Of a stretch of 64,000 nt of DNA, positions 55,331 to 64,000 are shown piece by piece. Within the stretch, counting starts at the first letter, position 1, and each line of letters starts with the position of its first letter. The notes under the pieces were generated by a model. The model was given only the letters and a program-made list of their open reading frames with translations. It was not told the origin of the DNA and did no database searches. The position numbers were made by a program, and so were the translations under genes. The stretch is from Acinetobacter sp. NIPH 298 (GTDB lineage Bacteria; Pseudomonadota; Gammaproteobacteria; Pseudomonadales; Moraxellaceae): positions 1,712,658 to 1,776,657 of the forward strand of contig NZ_KB850055.1 of the NCBI RefSeq assembly GCF_000369505.1, in the 5' to 3' direction.

Positions 55331-57850
55331 TTAAGAGCGGTTTAGGCGCAAGGCATTCACTACAACAGACAATGAACTCAGCGACATCGCCACTGCTGCA
55401 AACATTGGTGTAAGTAATAACCCAGTCAATGGAAAGAAGATCCCTGCTGCAACGGGCACACCCAATCCATTATAAACAAAGGAAAATGCAAGATTCTGTT
55501 TCATGTTTCTTACACCAAGTTTCGCCATATGCAATGCTTGACCAATCCCTTGCATATCACCTTTGACTAAGGTGACTTGCGCCGTTTGTTTAGCGATATC
55601 AGTGCCTGTACCCATCGCAATCCCAACATTGGCCTGTGCAAGTGCGGGTGCATCATTAATTCCATCCCCTGCCATTGCGACGATCTTGCCTTGCGCTTGC
55701 GCCAGTTTGACGATATCGAGCTTTTGCTTTGGATCAAGATTGCCATGAACCTGCTTGATTCCTAAAACATTAGCGACCATTTGTGCATTTTTCGCATGAT
55801 CACCTGTCGCCATAATCACTTCTATGCCATCGGCATGGAGTTGGTCGATCACCGCTTTGGCATTTTGTTTAATCGCATCATGAATCGAAACATAAGCAAT
55901 CAACTCCTGTTCTGACATCAAGAAACTAATCACATCGCCTTGCGAACGTTTTTGGTCTAGCATTTTGCTTAAATCGTCACTAAATGTTAAATCGAGCTGC
56001 TCAACCAATTTTTGGCTACCAATATATAGGGTTTTGCCATCAATATTGCCTCTGACGCCGAAACCTGTCACATCTTCAAAGTCAGTCACATTAAGCAATT
56101 GATTTGCATCCACCAATTTAGTCAAAGTCTGAGCAATCGGATGGCTTGAATATTGTTCAATCGAAGCAATCCATCGTTCAATTTGTACCTGAGTATACGT
56201 TGTCGATAATGGCTGAATTTCTTTTAAGCTTGGTTTGCCTTCAGTCAATGTGCCTGTTTTATCAATAATCAGAGTGTTTACTTTGCTTAATGCTTCAATC
56301 GCTTCAGCATCTTTGAATAGCACCCCTTTTTGCGCTGCGCGACCTGTAGTTGCCATCACTGACATTGGCGTTGCCAACCCTAAGGCACATGGACAGGCAA
56401 TAATTAAAACGGCTACCGCACACATCAAAGCCAAGTCAAACTGTGCTTGACCAAAAACCATCCATGTAATGAACGTCAACACGCTGATCGTGAGTACCGT
56501 AATCACAAAGTATTTCGCTACAACATCCGCGATACGTTGCAATGGTGCTTTGGAACGTTGTGCATCCGCTACAGTCTGAATCATTTTGGCTAAAGTGGTA
56601 TTGGTCCCGACAGCAGTCGTTTGAATACGAATAGAACCTTGTTGATTGATTGTTCCACCAATGACCTGATTGTCTTTTTGCTTTTTCACAGGTACAGGTT
56701 CGCCTGTCATCATCGACTCATCGACATAGGTTTTTCCATCAACCACAACACCATCTAAAGGGATTTATTCACCCGATGAAATTTGTAAAATATCACCTTG
56801 TTTGACCATGGCAATATCAACATCCACAACTTGGTCGTGCTGCACCAATTTGGCTTTGGCAGGTTGTAAACGTAGCAGTGCTTTCAATGAGTTTGCCGTT
56901 TGGGAACGTGCTTTAAGCTCAAGAACCTGTCCGAGTAAACTCAAAGACACAATCATACAGGCCGCTTCAAAATACACAGCGGCACCATGCCCTGTTTTGG
57001 CTTCAACAGGAATCACAGATGGAAAGACTGTTGCAACTACACTATAAATAAATGCCGCGAACACACCGACACCGATCAAACTCCACATATTGAGATGACC
57101 AGTTTTATAGGAGATTAAGCAACGCTGTAAAATTGGATAACCTGCCCATAACACCACAGGTAAACTGAGCACCAACTCAATCCATGGCTGAATATGTGGT
57201 GAGATAAAAGCGTGAATATGTGAGCCCATCGCTAAGATCATCACCAATAAACTTAAAGGCAAAGTTGTCCAAAAACGCCGACTAAAATCAACCAGTTCAG
57301 GATTTGGTCCTTCATCTAAAGTCGGTTGCATCGGCTCAAGCGCCATACCGCAAATCGGACAAGTACCCGGCCCTTTTTGCACAATCTCTGGGTCCATTGG
57401 ACAGGTATAATCCATATCCATTGCCCCTTCGGGTACTGGGCGTTGGTCCACAGGGACTAAATAGAACGCTGGATCATGTTCAAATTTCTCTAAGCAAGAT
57501 GGGTTACAGAAATAGTAAGTTTTCCCTTCATATTCCGTTTTTAAATCAGTCGTGGTCTTGACTGACATGCCACAGACTGGATCGATCTCGGTTTGGCCAT
57601 CGGCGGCTACATGGTGTTGATGGCTTTGTCCTCCACCACAACAGGATGATTTTTTTACGTGTTCTTTAATAGGTTGTGATTCAGTTTTAGAACCACAACA
57701 TGAACTTTTCTTTGGTTCAGTAGGTTTGGGTTCACAACAAGATGAAGCCGTGACGGATTCATTTACTTGCGCTGTTTTAGCATCGTTACTAGCATTTTTC
57801 TTAACTTGCTTGTCTTTTGAACAGCATGATGAAGTCTCATGTTGAGTCAT
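55331..57850 (-). pseudogene. copA: Copper-type P1B ATPase (CopA-like) with one in-frame stop
   Basis: 839 codons in one frame, interrupted only by TAA at 56765-56767. N-terminal half: Cys-rich stretch (SSCC, SCCEP, SCCGS, SSCCGGGQSHQHH), a YHS domain, a heavy-metal-binding domain (TCPMDPEI, GTCPICGM), four transmembrane helices and the first part of the actuator domain. After the stop: TGE, the metal site ACPCALG, the phosphorylation site DKTGTLTEG, and SHPIAQ. The stop replaces one codon in SGE-x-IPLDG, where Lys is usual. A GTG at 56746 could restart translation but yields no complete pump. Divergent from a CueR-like gene. Confidence 0.85.
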
Positions 57851-57884
57851 GGTTCGACCTATCTTTTATTACGCGATAGGTTTA

Positions 57885-57915
57885 GGATAAAGTCTGTACC
57901 TAGGTACAGAGTCAA
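57885..57915 (-). promoter_or_regulatory. MerR-type promoter-operator of the copper ATPase gene
   Basis: Minus strand: -35 TTGACT (57910-57915), 19-bp spacer, -10 TTATCC (57885-57890). The spacer holds a perfect 16-bp palindrome CTGTACCTAGGTACAG (57894-57909). GTAC-N4-GTAC is also the core of mercury (mer) operators. Confidence 0.85.
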
Positions 57916-57961
57916 GCACTTTTGAGAATGATTTTTAAATGCATGATTTTAGGAGCATAGC

Positions 57962-58348
57962 GTGGACCTTACCATCGGTAAATTAGCAAAGGCATGTGAT
58001 ATCAATGTCGAAACGATTCGTTATTATCAACGGATTGGTTTAATGCGCGTGCCCGAAACCAAGCAAAGCTATCGTTATTATCATCAACAAGATCTGGAGA
58101 CATTGAGTTTCATCCAAAAAGCCAAAGATGCAGGCTTACAACTCAATGAAATTAAAGAATTATTGACCTTGAATTTAGACGATCGTATCCAAGTCCGTCA
58201 GGTCATCGAGCAACGCTTAAGCAAGATTGATGAGAGAATTCAGGAGTTACAAGGACTCAAACAACGCCTTGCAACTTGGCTAGATGACTGTAAAAGCACT
58301 GAAAATGATTGCTGTCCTATATTGGTAGAACTTAAGAAATCAAATTAA
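57962..58348 (+). CDS. MerR-family copper regulator (CueR-like)
   Basis: 128 residues. Winged helix (TIGKLAKACDINVETIRYYQRIGLM), dimerisation helix, and a metal loop CKSTENDCCPILVEL. Cys-x7-Cys-Pro has the same spacing as CueR Cys112/Cys120, not the wider spacing of MerR, and the MerR Cys82 is absent. It faces the broken copper ATPase, whose promoter it should activate. A Hg-sensing relative cannot be excluded because of the operator type. Confidence 0.85.
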   Translation: MDLTIGKLAKACDINVETIRYYQRIGLMRVPETKQSYRYYHQQDLETLSFIQKAKDAGLQLNEIKELLTLNLDDRIQVRQVIEQRLSKIDERIQELQGLKQRLATWLDDCKSTENDCCPILVELKKSN

Positions 58349-58403
58349 ATATTTAATAGGATAAATATCTAGATACAAACATAAGGTACATATTATTGAT
58401 CCA

Positions 58404-58604
58404 TTAGAAAAAAGACCAAACAACATTTTCATCTTGTTGTTTTAATACGAAACTGGTCTGTTGATCATCTTCTACAACAATATGCTGATTTGAAATCATT
58501 TTTACTTTAAGCAACGTGTCATTTTCATACACTAAATCATGTTTGCCCTCTTTGGTTAAGACAAGTGTTTGATCTAGGACGATTAGATTTCTCGATTCCA
58601 ACAT
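58404..58604 (-). CDS. Small hypothetical protein
   Basis: 66 residues from the ATG at 58604, which has AAGGGGA seven bases upstream; the frame is open to 58664. Beta-type, alternating hydrophobic pattern (LIVLDQTLVLTKEG, then DLVYENDTLLKVKMISN). Soluble. I recognise no family. It converges on the CueR-like gene. Confidence 0.5.
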   Translation of the reverse strand: MLESRNLIVLDQTLVLTKEGKHDLVYENDTLLKVKMISNQHIVVEDDQQTSFVLKQQDENVVWSFF

Positions 58605-58664
58605 AGCTTTCCCCTTCGAAACTGTTCTAAAATTCTTGCATATTACGATCAAGCCAACAGCCAT

Positions 58665-58859
58665 TTATATTGCAAAAGTGTTTTTAAATAATTTGCGATA
58701 AACAACAGAATGCCATTCAAAAAAGTGACACCTCGACCTCTTCGTTCTTGCTGTGCATTTTAGATCATTTCTCGACCAATCACACACATATTGTCTAACA
58801 GTTCACATAAATCTATATTTATGCAAAATTATATACAACCATAAATTGCAAAAGCTAAA
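58665..58859. other. Intergenic region, nothing recognised
   Basis: 195 bp, AT-rich. No hairpin terminator for the SWIM gene was found. Confidence 0.4.
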
Positions 58860-60977
58860 TCATTCTGTATTTAACTGTATGGGAAGATTAATTTGCATCC
58901 TTAGTGTTAAATCACAGATATAAACTAGCCGTAAAATTAAATCTGTATTCAATCGTGTGGTAGCGAGAATCAAGTCGATTTGTTTAGCTAATAAATTCAA
59001 ACCTGCGTCCTGAGCCAGTTGGCTATGCCGCTGTAGCGTTTCCATCTGTGAAGTACTCAATTGCAAACGCCCTGAACAAGCAAGACTGAGTAATACTTCT
59101 AAAATCGGTTCACACACCTTTTGGCTCAAACTGATTTGGGTAGAAGCAAATTTTGCTTGCTGTTTTTTCTTTACCATTAATTGTTCAATACGTCCAATCA
59201 GACTTTCTTTTAAGGTCTTTTTTGGTTCAGCCAATTGATCAAAATCGAGATGAAACAGTCGAGTTTTATCAATTTGAGTGATCAGTAAACTGATTGGTGA
59301 TAAAACCAGTTGATGTCCCTGTATTCGAGCATGAGCAAAGATCGATGAAACTTGAATCATTTGGCCACACAGACGTTCAAGCTGACGAATTTTATCTAAT
59401 TCCTGCGTTTTCCAGTCCAGACGTAAATGAATCACAGAACCTTGCTGGTCATAGATATTCCACCATAGACATTGTTCGATTTCATCCACTTGCGGTGCAT
59501 CATAACGGGAAATATTTAATAAAATTGTATGATCAATCCCCTCTACGGTTTGCATTTGTTGTTGCCAATGCTGTTGTACGGTCTGCCAATGATTAAAACC
59601 CATCTGTTGATATCGACCAAAATCCTCAATCTTGCTTAGGCTATTTAATGGTAATGCACGACTTTGCCCCGATGCCGATAACCGTCCATCTTCACCAAAT
59701 CGAGGTTGTTGCAAACATACGGTTTTCTGCATCAGTTGTTGAGCAGTCCGCATCCAAATACTGTGCTGTGACCACGCATTATAACGATTAAAATTCGGGT
59801 CATTATTTTCTGCCCGTGCCACCGTAACTTCAAAAATCTTAGCGTTTTCTAATTCAGAAAAATACAGCGTCAGTCCTCTTGCACCACCTTGAGTACGCCA
59901 CCAACGCGCACCTAGAGGAAGTAATTCCAAATCAGACTGCTGTTCATCGACTTGGTATTGCTGTCGGATTTTTCCTCTTAGGGAAAGTAATTGTTCGCCT
60001 TGTGCCTGTTGTAGTTGATAGAGATAAGCACGCATTTGCGCTAGATACAGTAAAGTGTCTTGCTCAGAACTATGCTCATCTCGTTGCAATAAACGGCTGA
60101 TTTGACCGCTGAGTTGTCTCAACATGGCAGCTAATCGTGGTAAGGCTTCGCTACGTGCTGACATATTGAGTAAGTGCAGTTGTCGAGCTGTACTATCATT
60201 GACATGCGATAAACCAAATTCTAATAATTGATTTAAATCATCTTGTAATTCAACAACAAACTGGCGTTCACTTTCGCTTAAAATTGCTGGGTTTTCGACC
60301 TTACTGAGCTGCAATGCTGCCCATGATTTACCTTGTAATCTTTGAACTTCACTCAGCGCTGCTAAATGGTAAGCAGGTTGATCTTTTTCCAGATTGGATA
60401 GCATGCCTGCAAAACCTGTACCTGCTATATAGCTGATGTCTTCATTAATACTGGCAATATGAATCTTTAAACGATAGTCATCTTCAAACAATTCAGTTTG
60501 CTGTTCTTGCTGCCAAAGTCGGGCATATTTAATGGCTTTTTGGGCTTGTGCCCTGCCTATTTTTTTAGCGATGTGGTCAAGGTCTAATGCCAAAATTTCA
60601 TCTAGTGGATTGATTTTTATCTGTTCAGTTACATTGTTTTTGGGTTGATCTTTAGGAGTAGAAATTTGATTTTCTTGAGCCTGATCATTGGATTCAACTT
60701 TGGACTGACAATGATGCATTTGAAACCATAATACGGCTGCCACAATATGTTTACACGCACCTGTGGCAGGACAAGAACACACCGCATTGACCAGACCTGT
60801 GGCAGATAAACAAACCTGTTGCCCATCACTTTCAATGCTGACTTGATCAGCTTGCTCAGTACGTAACACCACCTTTTCTGCTTCTATATCCTTTAATGCA
60901 CGGCGCACTAAACCTGCGTTGGCATAAGTCGCAAGACTGTCTTGATCATAGGCTAAATATTGTTGTTGCCAACTCAT
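58860..60977 (-). CDS. SWIM zinc-finger protein
   Basis: 705 residues from the ATG at 60977 (GAGG eight bases upstream). SWIM motif at Cys67, Cys69, Cys75 and His77 (CSCPATGACKH, CxCx5CxH). The remaining 620 residues are helical with no domain I can name. SWIM fingers bind DNA, RNA or protein. Its start overlaps the stop of the VWA gene by 4 bp (ATGA), so the two are coupled. Last gene of the three-gene operon. Confidence 0.85.
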   Translation of the reverse strand: MSWQQQYLAYDQDSLATYANAGLVRRALKDIEAEKVVLRTEQADQVSIESDGQQVCLSATGLVNAVCSCPATGACKHIVAAVLWFQMHHCQSKVESNDQAQENQISTPKDQPKNNVTEQIKINPLDEILALDLDHIAKKIGRAQAQKAIKYARLWQQEQQTELFEDDYRLKIHIASINEDISYIAGTGFAGMLSNLEKDQPAYHLAALSEVQRLQGKSWAALQLSKVENPAILSESERQFVVELQDDLNQLLEFGLSHVNDSTARQLHLLNMSARSEALPRLAAMLRQLSGQISRLLQRDEHSSEQDTLLYLAQMRAYLYQLQQAQGEQLLSLRGKIRQQYQVDEQQSDLELLPLGARWWRTQGGARGLTLYFSELENAKIFEVTVARAENNDPNFNRYNAWSQHSIWMRTAQQLMQKTVCLQQPRFGEDGRLSASGQSRALPLNSLSKIEDFGRYQQMGFNHWQTVQQHWQQQMQTVEGIDHTILLNISRYDAPQVDEIEQCLWWNIYDQQGSVIHLRLDWKTQELDKIRQLERLCGQMIQVSSIFAHARIQGHQLVLSPISLLITQIDKTRLFHLDFDQLAEPKKTLKESLIGRIEQLMVKKKQQAKFASTQISLSQKVCEPILEVLLSLACSGRLQLSTSQMETLQRHSQLAQDAGLNLLAKQIDLILATTRLNTDLILRLVYICDLTLRMQINLPIQLNTE

Positions 60978-62110
60978 TGCATCACCTCTGCCATCCATTC
61001 AGCAAAATGTTCAGGCGTTAAAGCTGCCACCGACATGCCTCGCTCATTGAGTTTTTGTGCCATTTGAATATCGTAGACAGGATTTGCCTTTTCATCTAAA
61101 GCGGCCAAACCTAGCAATTTCACCTGTTGGCTATGCAATCGACTCACTGCATTGAGTAAATGTGCCACCGACCCGCCCTCCTCAAAATCACTGATCAAGG
61201 TAAAAATGGTGCGATGCGGTTGGGTAATTAAACGTTCACAATAATTGACTGCTTTAGCAATATCAGTGCCGCCACCCAACTGTACCGTCAGCAACACTTC
61301 AACAGGGTCGGATGCCATGTGGGATAAATCGACAATATTGGTATCGAACAACACCAAATGCACTTTGACCGCAGGCAAACTGGCTAGGATACTGGCACAA
61401 ATGGCACTATACATGACGGAGTTCATCATCGAGCCACTTTGGTCGACACAGAGCACCACTGTCCATGGTAAATGGCGTTGCACGCGTGCATTAAAGAAAG
61501 GTTGCTGAATAATCAGCTTATTCATATCCTGATTATAATGTTTTAGATTTTCCCGAATGGTTCTGCGCCAATCAAAATTTTGGCTATTGGCTATCAGAGA
61601 ACGACGAAAACGGTTCCGGCGGCCATGAATGGCATTGATAAAATTCGGTTTTAATCGAGCTACAATCTGCTCGACCACAGTTTTTATAATCTCACGCACC
61701 GCATCCCGAGTGTTTGCATTCAGTCGTCCACGCATGGTCAGTAAGGCCTTTGCCAATTGTGGTGTCGGTTCTAAACTGCGTAAACTTTGTGGGTCTTTGA
61801 GCAAGGCGTCCAGTTGATAGCGTTCAACAGCTTGGGTTTGTACACGTTCAAAAGTACTCTGTGGAAAGAGCTTGCGAACATTATTCAACCAGTTAATTGC
61901 GGTCAGTTGCGAATCATCCAGTGAACCATGACGAGACTCTCCTGCAACCTGCCCGCGTCGTTCATATTCACGGTTATATAAATAATCTAATGTTCGCTCT
62001 AAGCGTAATTGATCCGCGTCAAGTTGAACCTGATTCAGCGCACGATCACTATAACGTCCTAAAATTAAACGCCAACGTGCAGAAAGGTCTTGCGAATTTG
62101 AATCATTCAT
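60974..62110 (-). CDS. VWA-domain protein (MoxR-partner type)
   Basis: 378 residues from the ATG at 62110, which shares one base with the preceding stop (TAATG). The N-terminal 210 residues are helical and Arg-rich. The C-terminal von Willebrand A domain has a full MIDAS metal site: DQSGS (Asp223, Ser225, Ser227), Thr282 in GGGTD, and Asp308 in LISDFEEGG. VWA proteins of this type work with MoxR AAA+ ATPases. No ATPase is visible in the window; one may lie beyond its right edge. Confidence 0.88.
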   Translation of the reverse strand: MNDSNSQDLSARWRLILGRYSDRALNQVQLDADQLRLERTLDYLYNREYERRGQVAGESRHGSLDDSQLTAINWLNNVRKLFPQSTFERVQTQAVERYQLDALLKDPQSLRSLEPTPQLAKALLTMRGRLNANTRDAVREIIKTVVEQIVARLKPNFINAIHGRRNRFRRSLIANSQNFDWRRTIRENLKHYNQDMNKLIIQQPFFNARVQRHLPWTVVLCVDQSGSMMNSVMYSAICASILASLPAVKVHLVLFDTNIVDLSHMASDPVEVLLTVQLGGGTDIAKAVNYCERLITQPHRTIFTLISDFEEGGSVAHLLNAVSRLHSQQVKLLGLAALDEKANPVYDIQMAQKLNERGMSVAALTPEHFAEWMAEVMQ

Positions 62111-64000
62111 TATGCAAACCAACCTTGTAAATTCTGTTCAACCAGAAACTGCTGTAGCTGCTGATTTAACTGCACCCCTTGCAACATTTCAGCTTGAGAA
62201 ACCTCACTGCTATATTGGGAAATTTCCAAGCTCGAAACACCATTCAATTGCGCCACCTGTTCTGCAAAATTCGCTGTTTCTTTCGGTTTAAAATGCGTAA
62301 AAGCTTGGCGTAAATCAGGCAAGATCGCGACAAAGGCTGCATCATCCCATTGATCTAACAACTGATTGAGTAACTGTGCCATCACGGGATAACGCAATAA
62401 TAATTCTGGTGCGCTTTGCATCATGCCTGCCAGATAAGCCACCGCATATTCAGGACTTGCTCCGATACCGAAATGTTGCTGAACCGATTGCTGTAACTCA
62501 TGTTCAGACAAATTTCCATCAATAAAACGAAAGGCATCTACCGCACCTGCCAACAGATCGAGCTGCTGCCAGTCGGTATGTAAACGCTGTAAAGTTTGAT
62601 AAAACTGCGCCAAAAAATCCGTTTCTGCACCCACTATTTTTGAATCACTGCTTTCTATACAGAGAATCCGTTGAATCTGCTTCGCCAAACTTCGCAATTG
62701 CAACAGTTGATTTAAAATCTGTTGCTGCTGATCTTCAGGTGGTGTTGCCAATTGGGAAAGTAAAAACAAGGCTGTTGGAATAACGTTTTTCAATAAAGCC
62801 TTGAGTTCAGGTTGTTGCTGAAAAGCCAGAAAATCTTTACCTGTCCATAAATTCAGCAATTTTTGCCCACATTGAATCACTGAATCTAAATCGGGGTCGT
62901 TGGGTAAATATTGTTCAACTTCGGCAAATAAAATGGGGATTTGTTTTTGTAATCCCATCAATGCTGCACGAATTAAAAGCTGTACGGCAAGATGTGAAGA
63001 TCGTCCTTGCCCTGACTGAGAGAAAGACGCTTTCAATTGCAATAATTTCTGTATTGCAATGCGATGCAAATCATTGCCTAATTCTGATAATTCAATCAGT
63101 TGTGCTTCAACATGTGGTGTCCACGCATAATCCCATTCTTCAAATAACACATGTAAACGTCCACCACCTAAAAAATCAGGTCCACTGACAGACTTGGCAA
63201 AACCGACTTGTAAAAAATCGAGTAAATGTAAAAAACGGCTACGCAAACGGTGTTTAGCATTCCGAAACACATCCAGTTTTGCTCGTTTGGTCGTGGTTTC
63301 GTCCAGTTTAAAACGATGAACTTTTGCCAGTTCATAGACCTGCGCCAGCAAAGGCGGTGTCTGTGTCGATTGCACCACCTGTCCTAGACTTGCCCCACTC
63401 AGAATCTGCCGAAGCAATTGCTGAAATGCCTGTTGCCCATCATCAAGACTGCCTTTGACAAAGCTGCTTTGACAGGCATCGATCAAATCAAAACGACCAA
63501 TCAGGTGATGCCCCCTTAAAGCCGCCAGACCCATCGCCTGTTCAGTGGCATTCTTCACCGTAATAAAACTACTGTCTAAAATCTGTTGCTCTCGAAGTTG
63601 CTTGGAAAAATCAGACAATAACTCAACGGTTAAGGCTTGCCTTTGTTCAATTTCATTTTGCGAATCATCAACAAGCTGTTGCCAACAACGTTGGTAAAAT
63701 GTAGGTGATGGCATTCCCGATGCATAACCATTTAAAGCATCGAGACGATCAAAACTATATCGAATCAACCAAGATTGATCATCTGTATCTGCGGATTTTA
63801 GTTTTTTTATTTTCTTGGGTTTTTCATTGACTGTTGATTTTTCTGTCAATAACTGTGCTGCTAATTCTTCAATCAAAGCCAAGGTGTGAAAACCGCCCGT
63901 AACCACACAGATCTTGCCATTTTTCTGTGCATTGCACTCTAAAATACTGTGCAACATACATTGTTCACGAATCAAGGAAGCATCAGCCTCTAACACACTG
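62110..64000 (-). CDS. DUF5682-like protein, N-terminus outside window
   Basis: The last 629 codons or so of a large protein whose start lies past the right edge. Near the visible start CVVTGGFHTLALIEELA resembles the GGxHxxAL motif of DUF5682, a family of about 750-800 residues related to TraB/TIKI-like proteases or haem-binding folds. The rest is helical and Leu/Gln-rich. It overlaps the VWA gene by one base. The match to DUF5682 rests on this motif and the VWA/SWIM neighbours. Confidence 0.65.
   Translation of the reverse strand, partial: SVLEADASLIREQCMLHSILECNAQKNGKICVVTGGFHTLALIEELAAQLLTEKSTVNEKPKKIKKLKSADTDDQSWLIRYSFDRLDALNGYASGMPSPTFYQRCWQQLVDDSQNEIEQRQALTVELLSDFSKQLREQQILDSSFITVKNATEQAMGLAALRGHHLIGRFDLIDACQSSFVKGSLDDGQQAFQQLLRQILSGASLGQVVQSTQTPPLLAQVYELAKVHRFKLDETTTKRAKLDVFRNAKHRLRSRFLHLLDFLQVGFAKSVSGPDFLGGGRLHVLFEEWDYAWTPHVEAQLIELSELGNDLHRIAIQKLLQLKASFSQSGQGRSSHLAVQLLIRAALMGLQKQIPILFAEVEQYLPNDPDLDSVIQCGQKLLNLWTGKDFLAFQQQPELKALLKNVIPTALFLLSQLATPPEDQQQQILNQLLQLRSLAKQIQRILCIESSDSKIVGAETDFLAQFYQTLQRLHTDWQQLDLLAGAVDAFRFIDGNLSEHELQQSVQQHFGIGASPEYAVAYLAGMMQSAPELLLRYPVMAQLLNQLLDQWDDAAFVAILPDLRQAFTHFKPKETANFAEQVAQLNGVSSLEISQYSSEVSQAEMLQGVQLNQQLQQFLVEQNLQGWFA

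Noticed and set aside
1..64000. Defence island, prophage or integrative element
   Set aside because: No integrase, transposase, phage, toxin-antitoxin or restriction genes; tRNA genes show no flanking att-like repeat. Only the right-hand operon could be a conflict system.

Overview
The window looks like ordinary chromosome of an Acinetobacter species (Moraxellaceae, Gammaproteobacteria). The evidence is moderately AT-rich DNA, an RNase HI/DnaQ fusion, the zapA-6S RNA block beside ygfB-pepP-ubiH-ubiI, an mltD-yejABEF operon followed by rnhA/dnaQ and fimL-nudC as I recall from Pseudomonas aeruginosa, a SutA-like acidic protein, and protein sequences typical of the genus. I see no insertion sequence, prophage, integron or CRISPR array.

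Layout. 1-240: two tRNA-Asn copies, the first cut by the window edge. 0.25-3.9 kb: small hypothetical genes, a lipase-like lipoprotein, and ubiC-ubiA (ubiquinone). 4.1-6.9 kb: glnA with a sigma-54-type promoter, then a gene-poor 1.4 kb stretch that holds a promoter-to-terminator unit for a probable small RNA. 6.9-12.3 kb: trpG, separated from trpDC by a cystine carrier and a MOSC protein. 12.4-23.8 kb: Smr nuclease, folE, a cupin, a DUF4105 envelope protein, DUF3015, DUF817, hemE, an L,D-transpeptidase, a diguanylate cyclase, pyrC-rnt and tRNA-Glu. 23.9-33.9 kb: an OYE-type flavoprotein and the operon mltD-yejA-yejB-yejE-yejF (murein lytic transglycosylase plus peptide-type ABC importer). 34.1-38.1 kb: rnhA-dnaQ fusion, a fimL-like type IV pilus regulator, nudC. 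38.1-41.9 kb: lpoA-like, yraN, BON lipoprotein and an esterase, divergent from rsmI. 42.0-45.2 kb: argP/argO-type pair, a MerR-controlled CDF metal exporter, sutA. 45.3-51.5 kb: ubiI-ubiH-pepP-ygfB, divergent from a coiled-coil gene, zapA and 6S RNA. 51.6-58.6 kb: a frameshifted small secreted protein, two Acinetobacter-type hypothetical or solute-binding proteins, a copper-type P1B ATPase broken by one in-frame stop, and its divergent CueR-like regulator. 58.9-64.0 kb: a SWIM / VWA / DUF5682 operon running off the right edge.

Most genes are housekeeping: cofactor, amino-acid and nucleotide synthesis, envelope growth, replication and metal homeostasis. The points that merit follow-up are the SWIM-VWA-DUF5682 operon, the interrupted copper ATPase, the A7 frameshift gene, the unannotated small RNA candidate between glnA and trpG, the RNase HI-DnaQ fusion with a shortened clamp-binding motif, the seven-LysM MltD, and the LpoA homologue that lacks both lipobox and TPR half.

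All calls come from reading the sequence and from remembered family knowledge; no database search was run. Start codons were adjusted where a ribosome binding site or family length argued for a downstream start.
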